Assembly: GCF_020184175.1 (NCBI RefSeq)
Contig: NC_065532.1
Span: 12,152,001-12,216,000 of the forward strand
Source of the DNA: Aphis gossypii
Lineage: Eukaryota; Arthropoda; Insecta; Hemiptera; Aphididae
Reading direction: 5' to 3'
Length of the DNA: 64,000 nt
Part shown: positions 51,923-64,000 of the stretch, piece by piece
Numbering within the stretch: position 1 is the stretch's first letter
Layout: each line of letters opens with the position of its first letter
Program-made: the position numbers and the translations under genes
The notes under the pieces: generated by a model
The model's database searches: none
What the model was told of the DNA's origin: nothing
The model's input: only the letters and a program-made list of their open reading frames with translations

Positions 51923-54900
51923 ATGGGTGGTAAAAAAGCTCCGTCGTATGTATATATTATTCTTCTGTTATTAGAACCATTATTTTAAGTTTTTTTTTTC
52001 TTTTATATACAGTAAAAATCGAGTATATGAAAAAGAACGAAGAGATCGTTTGAATGTTAGTTTTGAAGAATTGCGAACTGTTCTTCCACCATCGGACTCA
52101 AATGCTTCACTAGGTAAAGCTGACATTATTAACCATGCAATTGATTTAATTCGTGTATTACAAAATGAAAAATTGAAGACATCAAGTATCCATAGTGAGT
52201 AGAATTTTTTTTTTTGAAAATTATTCTTGTACCTATATACCTGATTTATTTTAAATCTAAATTATATTTTTTATCTTAGGAAAGGAATTAATTCGCTTAC
52301 AAAATAAAATAACCCATTTATGCTCAAGAATCAAACACCTAATATCCATTTTGAAAGAATCAAAAATTAAAATACCAAAAGATAGGTCTGTTAAAAAGAC
52401 CTCAATACAAAATAGATCAAAAATAAAACATAAAAAAGATTCTGGTGTCAGAAATAGTAATATAAAAAAGTTTAAAAGTAAACAAAAATTAGCTCAAAAA
52501 GTAAGGCCTATTACTTTAACTACTAAACCTGTTAATATACCGGTTTTAACTTCAACTAAGCCTACATTTATTTTGCCCAATGGACATTTGATAAAAATTG
52601 ACACAGCACCTATAATACCTCAATCACAAATTATATTTGATATACCCAAAATACTTTTGTTACCAGATTATAAAAATTCAGAAGTATTAATTGCACCAAA
52701 AAAAAATGATGCAACTATTACTACATCTATGAACAAAAGACCTATACCATCATTAGTAACATACAATAGATTATTAAAAGAAACTAATTTTTTGAAGGAT
52801 ACTAAAGTAGAACTAACTAACAATAAAAAAGTAAATAGTAAATCTGAAAATAAAAACGAATCTAATAAAATACAAAAAGTTGAAAAAAACATAAACAAAA
52901 ATAAAATAGAAGTAAGTGATAAACTTGGTTGTACAGAACCTGTAAAATCAAACGATAACAGAAGTACAACAAGTCACACAATTGAAGCTATAGTTAAGGA
53001 TATCAATCAAGATAAAAATGAAAAATCTATTGAAAGAGAAGAAATTGTAACATGTAGCACAATTAGTGATGGAAATAAACATTTATTAAAATCTATTGAA
53101 ACAGATAATAATAAAACAACTACTAATTCTCCAGAGTGTTTATCAGCGGCTCAAACTACATCAACTGTTGTTAATTCATTAAGTATATTAACAGAAGAAA
53201 ATCAAAGAAAATCCATAGAAACAGCAAAAAACATTATCTCTTGTTTTGATGACATACGGTTACCAATACCTAACACAGATTTTTCTACGGATTTATTTAG
53301 TTCTCTTCAAGGACCAGTTGGAGGACACCATGCAGATTCGATGTCTCCTACAGAAGCTTTTCTTCTTTCATTTCCCCTGGTTTCAACTTCAAAAAATACT
53401 AATATTTTAAATGAATCTGAACAAACTGAAATGCACTCAGCTACACCCACTACAATATTGCAAATTGGTAACTTAGAATCTCCGGCTACAGAATTATTCC
53501 AGAAAAATGATGATGATTGTGAAAAAGATCAAAATAAAGATAAAATGAAAGATCAATTTGGTTTTAATGTCAAACCATTCTATAATGATGGGTATTTAGA
53601 CATTAATAAAAAGAATGATCAACATTATGGTTATAAAGAAGTTAAAAAATTAAAGGCAATACCTCCACCTCAACCAACTCCTTCTACTTATCATAAGACA
53701 TCATATAATGATATTTCTTCTTATTATAGAACAACTCAATCAAATTCTGATCTTTGGAGATATACTAGTTATAATTCGTTTGATAAAAATCTTAATAAAA
53801 ATATTAAAAAGACTGATAAATCTACATCTACAGTATTTGCAAACAACGTTCCTTATGTACCGTATGACCTAAATACAGTTAATTCAACTAATACAACTAC
53901 GTATATTGATACTGAAAATTATCAAGAAGTTTGGCCACACAAACCAAAACAGAAAAAAAAACAAAATGAAAAGAGTGTTCCAGTTAACTGGATGACAGAT
54001 AAAGGCTGTCAAAATTCTTATGCCAAAAAAGATGACTATAACTATCAAAAGAAAAATAATTTTGATATGTCTTTTGATTTGCAGTCAGAACCTAAACAAA
54101 CATATTCATGGTCACCATCAAAAACTATCCCTTTATTACCTCATTTGGATACTAATATGCCTTCAACATTACCAACTCTAGTAGGAGATTTAGCTTTGAA
54201 TATTAATACAGGCTCTAATACTCCATTTGATCAAAGAGTTTATGAATGTAACAAAAAAAGTGACAATATAATCCCCGTTACAAGTACTGAGCAAAATATG
54301 CTTAATTACAAATCTCGTTCTGTTAATTCAAATTTCCTATCTGTTAGTCAATTAGTAGAACAACCAAAGTCTAATGACAAACGAAAAGGAAGAAGTTGTG
54401 CAAAGGATTATTGTTGTGTGTACCAAAATCAGAAAACTGATAAAGATTATTATCAAAATCAAACCAAACAATATTATCCTGAGATTAATACATTTGAACA
54501 AGATCAATCTTGGGTACGATCAAAATATTCACATGATTCTAGTAGATCAACTAATCATAGTGCTGAATCTTTAATTAGACATCAACAAAAACATGGTTCT
54601 ATTATAAAATCAGGCTCAAAAAATCAAAATTTAACTAATAAACAAACTAATTGTTATAGAACAAGTCAAAAATCAAGTTATAATAACAATGAAAATTTTG
54701 GCAATTATTATAATCAACCCAATAGTAATTATCTATATGAGAATAGAAATGATCTAGATAAACAAACATCTTCATATCAAATACCAACTAATTTCTATAC
54801 TCCTCCAACAACTACAAAGCATAATATTTCAAATTATATACCATTACCAACTACATTTAGTATGACAAGTTCAAGTTATAATAAACCAGTTCAACATTTT

Positions 54901-56040
54901 ACCCAGAACACAAATAACTATTATAACAGCAGTAGTAATGTGAATGCTTTAACAAACTTCAATTTAAGTACTATATTTCCAGAAATGATTGATAAGGTAA
55001 ATTTTTACTATTATTTATTACTAATTAGCATAAGCGTGCGTATAAGGTAATAAATGTAGGCTGTTGAATCATTATTACTCTACAGCAGTAAACTTTTCTT
55101 ATTATGCATAATGATTATTGGTAATATGGCTAATAGATATTAGGTGTGTTATAACTTATTATAATACTCATAAGTATTATAGGTAGTTAATAAACCAATA
55201 AATAATAATAATACAATTAGGAGTCTGTGTTGTGAGTTGAGTAATACTACTAGTAACTAGTACATAGACACAAATTGTATAGGTGCTAAGGGTGCTTAGC
55301 ATCCTGAATTTTAATGCTAGCACCCCGAATCTCGTAATTACCTATAACTTATAGTGTTACTATCATTATATTTTCATAATAATTACATTTATTGAATTCA
55401 TTAACAGATTTATATTATTTTATTTTATTTAAAGACAATCGGACTTATCAGTTATTCTCATTGAAAGATATAGTCCTTGATACTGAAATTATTTTAAATA
55501 AGTATGCTGAAAATAAGCTTACACTTTCATTAAATTTGTAATAAATTAAATTAATTTGTTTTGCATAAAATGTTAAGTTATGTTTGTGAGATTTATATTT
55601 TATTAATATAATATATGGTATGGCACTATTGGGGTGTTTGAGGCTTCCTCACGGGCTTGATCTGTTTTCTTGAAGATTTTGGTACTTAGCCCCCCTAATA
55701 TTTTTGGGTGATTTGCACCCATGAACTAGTACATAGTTTAATTTCATTATTTATAATTGTAAATTTCTAAATAATATTAAATGTTACCCTTTGACGTATT
55801 TCAAAAATTCAAATAACTATTGGGCCAAAACTTAAGTTTAAACATAAATATTTATATGATCTATAACTACTCTACTGATAATAACTACTGCGCACGCTAA
55901 TGCTTATTGTACATGCTTATAAGTTATAAATATAAAAATATTTTTAGGAACCAAATATAACTCCTTTAGGCGTACCAAGTAAAAATAATGAATTTGATGT
56001 TATGAATAATTATGGAACCAATATACATTCATCTTACTAA
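51923..56040 (+). CDS. bHLH-leucine-zipper transcription factor with very long low-complexity tail
   Basis: Four coding exons (51923-51945, 52013-52194, 52280-54996, 55948-56040) join in phase to 1004 residues. Residues 9-60 form a bHLH domain with basic region KNRVYEKERRDRLN and second helix KADIINHAIDLIRVLQ. The E-box contact Glu (E14) and the paired Arg (R17, R18) are present. Residues 67-93 follow with regularly spaced Leu/Ile (RKELIRLQNKITHLCSRIKH), a zipper-like coiled coil. The remaining 900 residues are rich in Asn, Ser, Thr, Lys and Tyr. They include a hydrophobic island DSMSPTEAFLLSFPLVS around residues 421-437 that looks like a conserved motif. Such proteins bind E-boxes as dimers in the nucleus. 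The domain order (N-terminal bHLH-zip, giant disordered tail) recalls vertebrate USF3, but this orthology is a guess; no HES Orange or WRPW motif is present. Confidence 0.85.
55270..55735. mobile_element. Probable transposon relic in last intron of the bHLH gene
   Basis: GC-richer segments near 55278-55335 (ggtgctaagggtgcttagc) and 55622-55735 (gcccccctaatatttttggg, then gggtgatttgcaccc) lie within the AT-rich last intron (54997-55947). They contain local inverted repeats. Ends and family cannot be fixed. Confidence 0.3.
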
Positions 56041-56742
56041 ATGAGAACTATTTAGGTAAGTTTTAATCGATTTAATATTTATTTTACATTTTCTGTTGGG
56101 GACTACTCAGTGTTTACAAATTTATAATATTATGAATTTGCTTCTATATACTAACTACTAGCTTTTAAAAAAACTAAAATATTTATATTATTTAACATTT
56201 TTAATTGAAATATTGTGGTCTATGTAATTTTTGTGAATATAAATGAATGATATATAAATTTGTCAATAAATGACTAAACCTAATACTAATACTAATATAA
56301 TAATATTTACGATTATTTACCTGTGAAGAAGGAGGATCAAACCCGCTATTGTGTTGCTATCATAAGTTATATTAGAAACTATAAAATTAAAAAAGTTAAA
56401 TTTTTTTAAGAATTTTACATTTATGTATTTATTTTTTTATTTTTCATAGGTATTGAAATTGAAAATTTTTATATTTTATAAAAGTAAAAATATTATAAGG
56501 AAACTTTTGAAAATTCTAAAACCATGTGTGCTACCAGAAAATTATTCATATTACCTAACGTAAAAGACTGGTAAATATATCAATAGTTTGATCTTATGAA
56601 TTAATATTAACCATGTTTTTAATTGTTTTATAGATATCAATAAATTTTCAACTATCAAGACTACTATCATGATAAAGAAAATCAGAAGATTATAAATACT
56701 CACTAGTCTATTCTTAACAGATTTTTTTTATATTCTATCGTG
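56041..56742. other. 3' UTR and intergenic region after the bHLH gene
   Basis: A candidate AATAAA occurs near 56264. No other feature is seen between the stop codon and the foldback element. Confidence 0.4.
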
Positions 56743-57356
56743 TTATATAAAGTGATTCAGCAAACATATACACTTCTTTTTTTTCTAAAATAATACAAAA
56801 TCTGAATTTCAGAGTTTTTAAATAGACATGAAGACCTTATTTTTATATTCTTAATATTTTTTAGTACTACTTAAGGAGTCATATGCAGATACAAACTCGT
56901 TTTTCAAATGATAACCACAACCCCCTTAGATACTATAAATTATTCAACAGATTTTTTTTCTAAAACTTATGATGTTCAATAATCAAAATAAGAAACAAGT
57001 AGTTTTTGAATTATTTAAAATTCATTACATGAATAATAGCTTCACAATAATACTAGTTTTGAAAATATGGGGACTGTTTTAAAATTTTTAGTAATTAATA
57101 TTAATCAGTCTTCATTTTTTATAATAAAATCTGGTCCAAATTTAATAAATACTAGGCATAATAATTTATTGTAAAAAAGGGGAGTTTTCATTTGAAAAAT
57201 AGTAGCTTGTATTGCCACCTCTTTAAATAATATAAAAGATCTAAATAAATTTAATGTATAATCTAATTAAAACGTTTTGAAAATCGGATTTCAGTTAAAT
57301 TCATTATTAAATGGAAAAAAAAAAGGAGTGAGCATGTTTGGTAAATCACCCTATAT
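56743..57356. mobile_element. Foldback element with GGGTGATTT-type termini
   Basis: The left end (ttatataaagtgattcagca) and right end (tggtaaatcaccctatata) are imperfect inverted repeats. Inner arms pair as well: acaaactcgtttttcaaatg near 56891-56910 against catttgaaaaatagtagctt near 57190-57209. The termini resemble those of the element at 1-497, suggesting related families. Confidence 0.6.
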
Positions 57357-57953
57357 ATACATTGTGTAATTGTTGGATATTTTTATAGTATAAAATAAAT
57401 ATTATTTATTTAACATGTTTAACCTTTTTGTAATTATTTACTCTTACTCTTCTCAGTAAAAAATTAAGTAAACAGATATAATATAAAACATTATACCATT
57501 TACCATTTATATCAATGACAACCAATAATTTAGAAATACTCGGTGTATTAATTCTTTAATACATTTGGTTGGTATTTATATTTATAATAGTAAAATTATT
57601 ATTCTAATGTTTAAAGTATGTTACTAGTGTTTTGATTTTATAAAAATATTTAACATTTTACTTTCTCTGTACTCAGTATTTTTCAGGAAATCATTTTTCC
57701 ACATATTCTTTTAAGCTGCCAAATTGAATTGATTTTAGTTTTGTTATACATTTTAAAATTTATTTATTAGCATAATCATTTTGAGACATTTTTACAATAA
57801 TATACAAAATTATTATTTGCATATTATTTTCATATTAATTTTAAATTTATGAAAATCTTTAAATTGTTTTTGAGCTCTAAGTATATCATTTTGTTTAATA
57901 ACTTAATATTTTTATTAGTTCAAAGATTTTAAAGAAGGTTAATAGTATACATA

Positions 57954-58226
57954 CGGTGTACTCTCGATTATCTGCGGAATAGGGTTGCAAGGCAACCACA
58001 AATAAGCAAATTCTGCAAATAATGATTTTTTTCATTAAATTTATTAACAATTACCAAAAAGTAATAATATTAAACAAGCATATTGTAGTTTAAGTCGTTA
58101 TCGAGTAATTGACTATCACTCCTCAATTAAACCGATAATGTTGTATAAACGTATAATGTAAAGATATAGATTTTATATACATGTAGATGATTCCACATAA
58201 GACAATGGATAATCGAGAGTAAACTT
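57954..58226. mobile_element. pogo/Tigger-type MITE
   Basis: Left end cggtgtactctcgattatc and right end gataatcgagagtaaactt are inverted repeats of the pogo CAGTGTACTCTCGATTATCC type. They are flanked by TA dinucleotides (57952-57953, 58227-58228). It is 273 bp and non-coding. Confidence 0.8.
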
Positions 58227-58228
58227 TA

Positions 58229-58875
58229 TATTATTCTAATAATAGCTAAAAAAAATCTATAAAATCATTAATTTTTTTTTTATATATGTATTTAGATGAA
58301 AATATTGAATATATTTACAAATTTTGAGTAATAAGAATTTGTTTAATTAGTACAATTTAATTTTTCTTCATGAGACCTTGAAATTTAATTTAATAATTAT
58401 TATAAAGTCATGCTAACCACATTCAAAAAATTACGAATTGTACTTACTGACATTTGAATATTTTTTTAGCATGATATTTTCTTAGTTTTTTTTTTTATTA
58501 AAAATGTGAGTTATTTTTAAAATAATAACACATTTCTTTAAAAGGAATTATATGAAAAAAATATTAAAGTCTTATTGTTTAAGTTCAGAAATAAATTTTC
58601 CTAATGTAAAAACGTAAATTAATTCCTTAAAAAAAAAAATTATTTTGAAGACTTTAATTATGTTAAGAATAACAACTAGCTAATTTTGTATTCAACTTCC
58701 AGGTTTTTTAAGTAATATTTTGATACATTTTTATAACTAAAAAAATGATTGGAATAGTATTGTATTGAAATAAATGAATATCTAAACATAAAAATGTACT
58801 AGTTTTATAATTTTGTTAATAAAAAAAAAAAAATAATAATAAATGTATATAGGTTGAATTATAGTATGAACAACT
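58229..58875. other. Intergenic, 3' flank of WBP11
   Basis: AT-rich with homopolymer runs and no open frame. Part of it is expected to be the WBP11 3' UTR on the minus strand. Confidence 0.4.
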
Positions 58876-61800
58876 TTAAAGGAGCCCTTCCATTTCTTGC
58901 ATAAATTGCATATATGCATCATCTTTAGTCTGTTGTCCAGCTTGTTGGTTACTAGCAGCAATATTAGATTTATATTCTGCAGCTTTATGTTGTTCCCATG
59001 CATTATCTCTCTTGTTTGGTCTACCATCATCTCTTTTCACTCGGATTGATGTAGGCAAGAATCGTGTGATATCAGCTGCGAGATTTCTATTACAAATGAT
59101 ATAATTCACATCATTAGTTATTAACTAGACATTATAGAATGAATATACAATATTAGGTGTACCTCATTTTTGGTTTTGCTTCAATAGTAGATCCAGTATT
59201 ATGTTGAGCTTCATCGCGATTAATAAGTTGAGGTTCAGCACTCACAATATTTGGTGTTACAGCAGTAGAAGCAGCAACAGCAGGCGCAGCTGTATTCATG
59301 TTATTATGCATACCAGAGTTATACCTCATCATTCTTGGTGGCATTCCTGGAGGGGGTCCAGGGGGTAACCTCACATGCATACGAGGTGGTAAACCAGGTG
59401 GAGGTCCAGGAGGTAACATTGGTGGTCGACCAGGAGGTGGGCCTGGAGGCATTCTACCAGCAGGTCCACGGTATGGCATAGGTGGAGGAACACCAACGGG
59501 TAAACCTACATATACATACATAAATATTTTTATAAAACAGTGCAAATATTGAGTTTTTATTAAATAATAATTATTTATCATACTTGGTGGTAATCCTGGA
59601 GGTAAACGTCCTGATGGAGCAGGTAATGGTAAAGAAATTTCATTAGTGTCTTCATGTTTTCCTGTTGAACTCCTTTTTTGAACTTCATCAATCTAAAAAT
59701 AATTTAAATTGTTTGAACTAGGAAAAATTATATAAAATTGAATTAGTATTTAAATATGCCTAACCTCTCGCATGAACATTTCTATATCGTCAGTAGTTTT
59801 ATTTTCTTTACCAGAATCTTCTGGGTCAGCAAATCTTAATGTGCGGGAACGTTTTGGAGCTAAGTGTAAAATAAATACTAAAATATAATACTAACAATAA
59901 AAATATTGACTTAGTCATCAACAAACCAGTTTCTCCATCACTAGAATCATCTTCATAATCATCATCGTCCTTTTCTTCATCTGTTAATACTGGTGGAACA
60001 CCTGGGGGTACACCTGGTGGTCGTTTTTTCGTACCAGATATTGGTGACATTGGTGGACTACTAAAAAAAATAATACTTGTCTCGTAAGTATTGATATAAA
60101 AACAAAGTCTTAGTAGAAAATAGATAATATAAATAATTACTTACGTGTATAATGGAGGCTTTTTTAATATTCCTAAAGGCAATTCATTAGAATTATATCC
60201 TGTATCAGAAGCAGGTAATGGAATATTTGATGTCATGACAGGTAATGGAATTTCATCAACTGATACTTGTTGAGCTGTTTTTACTGCATCAAAATATGAT
60301 ATTAGCTTGAAACGCCGTTTCTCATATTCTGATTCTGCTCGTTTGATTTCATGATACTTATCCAGTTCATCTTTTACCTAAAATTAATAAAGTATTTTAA
60401 TTCTAAAATAGTCTTTAAATAATATTTATTACTTAAAAATTCATATAATAAGTAAATAGGTTACTCATAAACTATAAATTTAAATCAAAATACTAAAAAC
60501 CTTAATAATGATAATATACCTATAGGATAGGTTGAGCATGGTACTTACATACATTTTCATAACTCGATCAAATGTTTCTTTAAGTTTTCTTCTTTTTTCT
60601 CTTAATACTTTTTCATTAAGAGGAGATGGCTGAACAACATTGTATTCTATATACAAAATTCAATATTACGTTATATAATAAATATATATATATTGGTTAC
60701 ATATTTAATTAAAAATTCTTTCTAAAGAGAAATACACAGTATTAGTAATTGTAACAATTAGCATTTACTAAAGATATTATTAATTAATAAATTATTATAC
60801 ATTCATACTTATGTTTACACATCAATGATCTATTCTCTATGCTTAACTAGGCGTATTTATCTAATTTTTTTTTTCTTAATTTATTTACAAAATTACTTAA
60901 AAGAAGAGATGAGATTTAATATTTATAAGTCAACAATTTGTTTGGCCTGGAAAATTAGAAAGAAACTTGATAAAATAATTCCAACCAATAAAATTTATTT
61001 TGATTATGTAACCATACATAGCCATTAAGACTTAATGAATTTAAGAAAAACGTCTGATTATTTAAGAATACAAGCATATACTCAGTCAAAATAATATAAT
61101 ATACATAGGCGTGCGCAGACCTCTTTTCCAGGGTATGCAGAAGGCTGCCTTGACTGGCACCCCCTGAAACTTATTTAAAATATGTACAATTCTAATAAAA
61201 TATATACATAAATATTGAAATATCTTACTATTTAATTAAAAAAAATTTACCTAAAACTCAAATATAAATAAGTACAAAATAAAAATAACAAAATTTAAAA
61301 TAGTTAGAATTAAGTATAATATTATATCATACAACTTGTAAAAATAAACAAAAATTACAAACATAAATTAAATATAACACTTTTAATTTGTAAAATGGTC
61401 TTTGGTATGTATGAGGCTCTGCATTCGTTCAGGGTATGCAGATGCATACCCTGCATACCCCCTGCGCACACCTATCATAATATATCGCAGACTTACAATT
61501 AATTAATAAATTACATAAATATAGCTGTAAAGCTTAAATTTATTATAACATGTATATTTATATTAAATACTACCTATATAAATATATCATATATTATTAT
61601 ATTCTATTAATTTTTTTTATAAATTAGGTATTGATCTCATTATTAAAAAAATAACTTTATTGTATTATGCATATATTTCTATAAATATATACATATATAT
61701 AAGTGTTATGTTTAACTAAATTTTACATTACCCATTTGATCAATTTTTTCCATTTCAGCAAGTATTTGTAATGGATCTTTTCCTTTCAGCACAGCGGTTC

Positions 61801-62009
61801 TAACAATCATACGCTGTTTTTTATTTTTTTTTAATTCTTTTTTTCTGGCTTCCTTTCCTATTTGATTATATAAATTATATTTTAATATTTTGTATACTTA
61901 ATAATTAATGCTTAATAAAATAAATAATAAACATAATATACTTACTCGCTTGATCAGTGGGATTCATATATTTACCACTTTTAGTGGTGTTTATCGAACG
62001 CCTCCCCAT
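58876..62009 (-). CDS. WBP11: WW domain-binding protein 11 (splicing factor)
   Basis: Nine coding exons on the minus strand: 62009-61946, 61857-61732, 60646-60549, 60377-60145, 60060-59927, 59859-59765, 59692-59584, 59505-59163 and 59086-58876. They join in phase to 470 residues, shorter than the roughly 640 of vertebrates. The N-terminus (MGRRSINTTKSGKYMNPTDQ, then ARKEARKKELKKNKKQR) is the conserved Wbp11 domain. An acidic stretch EEKDDDDYEDDSSDGE and the motif LRFAD follow. A proline-rich block of PPGPPPG repeats precedes the conserved C-terminal TKDDAYMQFMQEMEGLL. WBP11 is a nuclear protein of the spliceosome that binds WW domains, notably PQBP1, through PPGPPP motifs. The acceptor of exon 5 is a tandem TAGTAG, so residue usage there may vary by one Ser. 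Confidence 0.95.
61104..61476. mobile_element. hAT-like MITE in WBP11 intron 2
   Basis: Ends cataggcgtgcgcaga and ctgcgcacacctatc are inverted repeats. Both sides carry the identical 8-mer ATAATATA (61096-61103 and 61477-61484). It is 373 bp, with internal repeats cagggtatgcag near both ends, and no coding capacity was seen. Confidence 0.8.
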
Positions 62010-62300
62010 GATTTAAATTTTTTATGAACAATTAGTACTTATAATTTAAATGTATCAATTAAAATAAATTACATACATTCAAATAAATAACATAAAATGA
62101 TGAACCACAGTCATTTTGATTAAAATAAACAAATAAACTGATAAGAATTATCACATATTAATGGACTATTCTCTACCTAGAGAGCCTATATATATACACC
62201 TCTACCGAGTACCGGACCAAACTATAATATCGTGAACGAATTACGAATGTGAATCAAAAATAATAAAACCCAACTATATAACATATCTTAATTGGTAATC
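62010..62300 (-). promoter_or_regulatory. WBP11 upstream region
   Basis: The region directly upstream of the WBP11 start should hold its promoter. A CG-containing patch with tatatatata lies near 62175-62250. No defined transcription start was identified. Confidence 0.3.
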
Positions 62301-62489
62301 ACTATAAAAAAAAAATTAGCCACCACGATACTAACCTAGAACAATACTAACACTCTAAAATAGGTAAATACAATTTTATTCTGAGGTAGGTATTCGTATT
62401 TATAAATTAATTTTCAATTTTCATTAGAATATTTTTTCCTTTGTAGCTTGTATCTATTTTTTACCATTTTTTAACACGGTGACTGGGTG

Positions 62490-62740
62490 ACGACTCAATA
62501 GCGTAGCCAGGAATTATCCGAGGGGGAGGTTAAACGCAGTGAACCCTTTTTTTCGCTCACCTCTAAAAATATTTATTGTCCAGGAGCAGTAAAATGTACT
62601 TAGTTGTACATTAATTGAATAATACATTTCTTACATAAGTATAACAGTTAAAAAAACTATAAATTTATATAAATTATAATAACAATTTTTTTTTAAAGCT
62701 CAAGGGGGGGGGGGTTGAACACCCAATATTTATAATATCG
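62490..62740. mobile_element. Transposon fragment
   Basis: The segment starts caatagcgtagccaggaatt and ends with a G-run (62705-62714) followed by ttgaacaccc. The GCGTAGCCAGGAATT end is of a type common in insect repeats. The opposite terminus is missing, so class and limits are uncertain. Confidence 0.35.
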
Positions 62741-62749
62741 GATGTATAG

Positions 62750-63380
62750 TCTAACGAGTAAAACTCGATACACCAGATAATTATGATAAAAAGCAATAGA
62801 CAGTATATCTATTTGATTTATATTATATTGCCGATATTAGTATCTATCTAAAGATTATTTATTAATTACCTACGTCTGGTAAATCATTTAGTTACAATTT
62901 ATTTTAATGCTAATTGGAAGTTTGATAGTGTATCACAATTCACAACGTGTTTTTATTTTACTTAATTATGTGTACTGGACTTTGTATCTCAGACTTTTTA
63001 ACCACGGACTTTTTTTCCTCGAACTTTTTGGTAGAATACCGTTCTTATGTATACCTAATACCTATGCCCTATACAGCTGTTGAGCATATTCACTTATTAA
63101 AATTTAAAAAAATGTTTATCTATATAAATATCCCAAAAAGAGAAAATTGTATAAATTAAAAAATTATATCACCTAGCTTTTATAAATATATTATTTTTTG
63201 TTTTTTCGATTATTTAGTAAAGTAAGTTTTTACTGCTCCAGAAGATGATGACAAAAAAAAACACATAATCGTAAATCAACACCATATACCTATATTGCTT
63301 TGCTCAGTTTAATTATTTCTTATTAGAATAGGTATTTTAGTCTAACAGTAAGTTATTAACTACTAGATTTATTTAAACAT
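62750..63380. other. Intergenic, no gene seen
   Basis: The ORF at 62947-63159 has no family features and AT-driven composition. Nothing else is recognised. Confidence 0.4.
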
Positions 63381-63385
63381 ATCCT

Positions 63386-63544
63386 CAGGACGGTGCTCAA
63401 TAAGTATTTAAACACATCTGGGCAAACTTGAGTTTTGTCACCCCTTGCATACTATATCAAATATATTTTTTTTTCTATAATACAAAAATGTTAAATGCTG
63501 CCCTAGGCGTGGGCCTATGTAGCCTACCCCTTGAGCCGGGCCTG
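63386..63544. mobile_element. Possible degraded MITE
   Basis: Left caggacggtgctcaa and right ttgagccgggcctg form an approximate inverted repeat (CAGGxCxGGCTCAA). No target duplication was found, so the assignment is tentative. Confidence 0.35.
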
Positions 63545-63730
63545 GGTGCATAATTCTTAGAATTATTAAATGAGATCAAATTTAGTTCTGTTTTATAATA
63601 TACAGTTGGGTACTAAAAAAAAAAATGTGATTAGCCCAGCTAGTCAAAGAGCTCACGGTAGCAAAAGCTCTGTCTGTTGGTGTCCATATGTTCTTTTTGA
63701 TCTATTAAATATACTACTGCGTATCGTAAG

Positions 63731-63879
63731 CAGGGCCGGATTAAGGTTTTTTGCCGGCCATAGGCTGAAATAAATTTATCATCTAATTTACATAGGTAAA
63801 ATTTGCTATTTCGTTTCGACCGTTAAAATTTGCCGCTCTAGGCTTTAGCCAAAACAGCCTAAGGGGTAATACGTCCCTG
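63731..63879. mobile_element. hAT-type MITE (degraded)
   Basis: Left end cagggccggattaagg and right end ggggtaatacgtccctg are imperfect inverted repeats of the CAGGGxCGxATTA hAT type. The 8 bp flanks (ATCGTAAG and TGCTTAAG) match at only 5 of 8 positions, so the insertion looks old. Confidence 0.6.
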
Positions 63880-64000
63880 TGCTTAAGTATAATTCTATAG
63901 TTCGTACAGTTTAAAGTTTAACTTTAGTCTTTAATTATGACTCTTATTCAAAGCCGTAACTCAAAAGCCAAAATAGCGCCAATAATTGGTCATCATTGAT

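Noticed and set aside
59298..59552. Gly-rich plus-strand ORF
   Set aside because: It is the antisense of the PPGPPPG block of WBP11.
1..64000. tRNA, rRNA or CRISPR-like arrays
   Set aside because: No cloverleaf with a GTTCGA-type T-loop, no rRNA-like conserved stretch and no regularly spaced direct repeats were seen on reading. A covariance-model scan would be decisive.

Overview
This 64 kb window is AT-rich eukaryotic DNA with short spliced genes, long intergenic stretches, many small inverted-repeat transposons and no bacterial features. Five complete protein-coding genes can be assembled exon by exon with consistent splice phase. There is also one orphan coding exon and one promoter with spliced leader exons whose target is uncertain. 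Base composition, the abundance of taggtacctac-like motifs, the MITE families and an ethanolamine phosphotransferase without a selenocysteine tail all suggest a hemipteran insect, most likely an aphid. That assignment is an inference, because no marker gene was searched.

Layout from left to right. 1-4.5 kb holds two foldback transposons and an isolated first coding exon of a mitochondrial carrier like SLC25A51 (minus). 5.6-6.3 kb is a penta-EF-hand protein, the ALG-2/PDCD6 orthologue (plus). It converges on a nine-exon M17 leucyl aminopeptidase of the NPEPL1 type at 6.8-9.3 kb (minus), and their candidate poly(A) signals lie about 30 bp apart. A Helitron 3' end lies near 10.8 kb. 12.8-16.2 kb is the eight-exon ethanolamine phosphotransferase (EPT1/SELENOI orthologue, minus), with a hAT-type MITE in its first coding intron. 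18.9-21.3 kb is a four-exon secreted protein of unknown function with weak resemblance to the takeout/JHBP fold (plus).

21.3-43.1 kb holds no gene I can support. It contains microsatellites, hairpins, a perfect 30 bp palindrome and several CpG-containing patches that look like promoters or enhancers. Four nuclear-receptor DR1-like motifs lie between 36.0 and 43.1 kb, the last about 70 bp upstream of a TATA box at 43.18 kb. That promoter appears to start a transcript with a non-coding first exon and a second exon holding a 30-codon ORF. It may be a remote promoter for the next plus-strand gene or a separate transcript.

51.9-56.0 kb encodes a 1004-residue bHLH-leucine-zipper protein with a very long Asn/Ser/Thr/Lys-rich tail (plus). 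It converges on the splicing factor WBP11 at 58.9-62.0 kb (minus, nine coding exons), which carries a hAT-like element with a perfect 8 bp target duplication in an intron. 62.0-64.0 kb is intergenic with degraded transposon ends.

The genes are unrelated housekeeping or regulatory loci and form no operon or pathway. The points most worth following up are the orphan promoter with its DR1 cluster, the carrier exon without partners, the GC-AG intron in NPEPL1, the GC-rich last exon of the secreted protein, and the long-tailed bHLH-zip protein.
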